Shown here: positions 18,945 through 20,205 of the stretch, piece by piece
How positions within the stretch are numbered: position 1 is the first letter of the stretch
Layout: every line of letters begins with the position of its first letter
IMG/VR virus record: IMGVR_UViG_3300006802_000799
Span: 1 to 20,205 of that record
Length of the DNA stretch: 20,205 nt
Reading direction: 5' to 3' (one strand)
Origin: a virus
Notes under the pieces: model-generated
Seen by the model: the letters and a program-made list of their open reading frames with translations, nothing else
What the model was told of the DNA's origin: nothing
The model's database searches: none
Program-made: the position numbers and the translations under genes

Positions 18945-19382
18945 TCAAGTCGGGATTAAATCTGGGTAGGCCTCCTTTACTAATTTTTCTGTTAATCCTT
19001 TCACAGGTGGTTTTTTGTTGATCATAGATACTAGTATTCTAGCATCTTCTGGGTGTACTGATTCACAAATTTCAATGAACATCCTTTCTCTTTTGATAGG
19101 ATTTAAATTTTCTGAATCACGTAATCCTTTTACGAAATACTTGAATTTCATATGTTGTTTGAGTAAAGTAGAAGGATATGATTCTTCTTTGTTTGGAGTG
19201 TAGGGCACTTCACCCCCTGGAAGATTCCATTGAATGTTTGGATCAAATGTGCCTTGTAAAACATCTCTTACAGGCATGATGTTGTTTTCTTGTAGGACAT
19301 TGATTTTGTCCTTTCGTGTTTTAGCAGAAGATACTTTATTCAGTATCTCAAACACTTCCAATTTTTTCATACTGATTGCCAT
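18945..19382 (-). CDS. Conserved myophage protein (DUF6433-like), 145 aa
   Basis: Resembles a family widespread in marine T4-like phages that I recall as DUF6433. Characteristic parts are VFEILNKVSSAKTRKDKINV at the start, VLQGTFDPNIQWNLPGGEVP, YPSTLLKQHMKFKYFVKGL, KRERMFIEICESVHPEDARI and KGLTEKLVKEAYPDL at the end. No enzymatic motif is visible. The role is unknown; related genes lie near head, replication or PhoH genes. It has its own near-consensus promoter (19412-19440). The ATG at 19382 has AGGG about 10 bp upstream; an ATG at 19370 is possible. Confidence 0.8.
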   Translation of the reverse strand: MAISMKKLEVFEILNKVSSAKTRKDKINVLQENNIMPVRDVLQGTFDPNIQWNLPGGEVPYTPNKEESYPSTLLKQHMKFKYFVKGLRDSENLNPIKRERMFIEICESVHPEDARILVSMINKKPPVKGLTEKLVKEAYPDLIPT

Positions 19383-19411
19383 ATAATATTATCCCTGGCG
19401 TGTTAAGCTTC

Positions 19412-19440
19412 ATTATACACATCATAAACGTGCTTGTCAA
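19412..19440 (-). promoter_or_regulatory. Near-perfect consensus sigma70 promoter
   Basis: Minus strand: -35 TTGACA at 19435-19440 and -10 TATAAT at 19412-19417, separated by 17 bp: all 12 hexamer bases match consensus. The predicted start near 19405 gives a leader of about 23 nt before the ATG at 19382. It begins directly after the stop of the kinase gene. Unlike promoters A and B it has no GGAATA-N5-TATTCC dyad upstream. This should be recognised by unmodified host RNA polymerase, so the downstream genes are probably expressed early. Confidence 0.9.
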
Positions 19441-19441
19441 G

Positions 19442-20107
19442 TTATTTAGATTTTTCTTTTGCAATCCATTTTTTAGCAACGGGTTTGGTCGGTTCTTGTT
19501 CAGTAAACTTTTTAGCCCACTTATAACCCTGTTGAGTTCCTGCCTTCCAATTCGCACCATCACTATTATCTAGGACGATGAAATTTCTACCAAAATGCCC
19601 GTTGAATTTACCGATGTTGTTCTGTACTGCCTGCCACATCTTTGAGACTTCATCATCAGGAAGGGACCTAGCACGCGCCCTGTTGCGTGCCAAGGCGGTT
19701 TCTTTATCGGTGTTGACGAATATCATTGCGGTGTCATAACCAAGGCGTTGCAACTCCACAGACTGTTTCTTAATCTTGTCATACTCTCTACCAGTACCAT
19801 CAATGACGATACCCAAACGACCTTTAAGATAGAGTTCTTGTTTTTTACCAGTGAGAGTTTTTGCCCGGCCACGCATTTCTTGACCTTTGACAGAGAAGAT
19901 GTTTTCGGGGTTCATTTCCATACCCGCCTTCTTCATAGCATTCTCGAAGGCATCGTCGGAGTTCACTACACGCATACCTAATGCCGTGAGTGCGGTCTGA
20001 CCGACGATAAAAGATTTGCCCGAACCAGGCCCACCAGCGAGGAAGATTGCTTTGAAGATGGCAGGGTCATTGACCCCTTCTAAAATAAACTGTTTAAATT
20101 TTAACAT
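19442..20107 (-). CDS. P-loop kinase, zeta-toxin-like, 221 aa
   Basis: Phosphotransferase-type P-loop protein. The Walker A loop GGPGSGKS (25-32) follows the strand AIFLA, and VVNSDDAFENAM (Ser/Asp block) and LGIVIDGTGREYDKI match the zeta-toxin/AAA_33 kinase pattern, as does the LID-like ALARNRARARSLPDDEV with several Arg. The N-terminus MLKFKQFILEGV is shared by several phage proteins of T4-like viruses. Zeta toxins phosphorylate UDP-GlcNAc; phage members may act on nucleotides or sugars instead. There is no antitoxin partner nearby. Stop at 19442, just before the sigma70 promoter. Confidence 0.85.
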   Translation of the reverse strand: MLKFKQFILEGVNDPAIFKAIFLAGGPGSGKSFIVGQTALTALGMRVVNSDDAFENAMKKAGMEMNPENIFSVKGQEMRGRAKTLTGKKQELYLKGRLGIVIDGTGREYDKIKKQSVELQRLGYDTAMIFVNTDKETALARNRARARSLPDDEVSKMWQAVQNNIGKFNGHFGRNFIVLDNSDGANWKAGTQQGYKWAKKFTEQEPTKPVAKKWIAKEKSK

Positions 20108-20111
20108 CTGC

Positions 20112-20204
20112 TTAAGTGATTAGAATGTATTTTACAACCAATGAAACTATTGTAATACTTATCATCCAATAGAACGTCATTTTCAAACTGTAACTTAGCT
20201 TCAT
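20112..20204 (-). CDS. Possible membrane micro-protein or overlapping partial ORF at the window edge
   Basis: From an ATG at 20204 an ORF of 30 codons encodes a hydrophobic peptide (MKLSYSLKMTF, then MISITIVSLVVKYILIT) with one helix, ending at the TAA 20112-20114. A second frame over the same bases, open from the window edge to the TAA at 20101-20103, gives a polar C-terminus (FENDVLLDDKYYNSFIGCK, then SNHLSRC) whose stop overlaps the kinase start by 7 bp. Only one is likely real. The first fits the micro-protein class seen elsewhere in this window, the second fits the usual overlap style. The upstream sequence is missing, so no ribosome binding site can be judged. Confidence 0.35.
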   Translation of the reverse strand: MKLSYSLKMTFYWMISITIVSLVVKYILIT

Positions 20205-20205
20205 A

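Overview
The window looks like part of a marine tailed-phage genome of the T4-like myovirus type. Every convincing gene is on the minus strand, so transcription runs from high to low coordinates. Genes are packed tightly, with many ATGA, GTGA, TTGA and TAATG stop/start overlaps. The marker set fits such phages: PhoH-like ATPase, T4-type GH24 lysozyme, flavin-dependent thymidylate synthase ThyX, a PD-(D/E)XK nuclease, a P-loop (zeta-toxin-like) kinase, a transglutaminase-like cysteine protease, four tRNAs with encoded CCA ends, and many tiny proteins. The host is most likely a Gram-negative marine bacterium, because three promoters match the bacterial sigma70 consensus. No structural (capsid or tail) gene is recognisable here.

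Layout in the direction of transcription. (a) 20204-15481: a small membrane ORF at the window edge, P-loop kinase, a near-perfect sigma70 promoter, a DUF6433-like protein, a 52-aa protein, a hairpin that would cover the next ribosome binding site, an FmdB-like protein, PhoH, two small proteins, GH24 lysozyme, a 53-aa membrane protein that could be a lysis partner, a basic 47-aa protein, a nucleotidyltransferase-fold protein, a transglutaminase-like protease and a Lys-rich 51-aa protein. (b) 15462-5746: a 9.7-kb sugar-modification cassette with seven glycosyltransferase or glycosyltransferase-like genes, a DUF115-like protein, an NAD-dependent sugar epimerase, a HAD phosphatase/sugar nucleotidyltransferase fusion, two methyltransferases and one unknown. 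(c) 5740-3686: PD-(D/E)XK exonuclease followed by two short operons of small unknown proteins. Each operon is driven by a sigma70-type promoter carrying the same 17-bp dyad exactly 21 bp upstream of the -35 box. The second transcript has a long leader made of short degenerate repeats. (d) 3675-1: a structured intergenic region that may encode a small RNA, one more glycosyltransferase, an exported glycine-zipper protein, a tRNA cluster (Thr, Asn, Tyr, Pro) interleaved with tiny genes, two small unknowns, and ThyX running off the window edge.

Functionally, the cassette has enzymes to make an activated sugar (phosphatase plus nucleotidyltransferase), epimerise it, transfer it several times and methylate it. 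It has no polymerase, flippase or transporter and no obvious membrane glycosyltransferase. That points towards glycosylation of a soluble target (virion protein, DNA or host component) or modification of host glycans from the cytoplasm, rather than a complete exported polysaccharide; this is inference. The most unusual non-coding signals are the paired dyad promoters, the repeat-built leader, the back-to-back stem-loops at 3513-3606 and the RBS-covering hairpin at 18711-18749.
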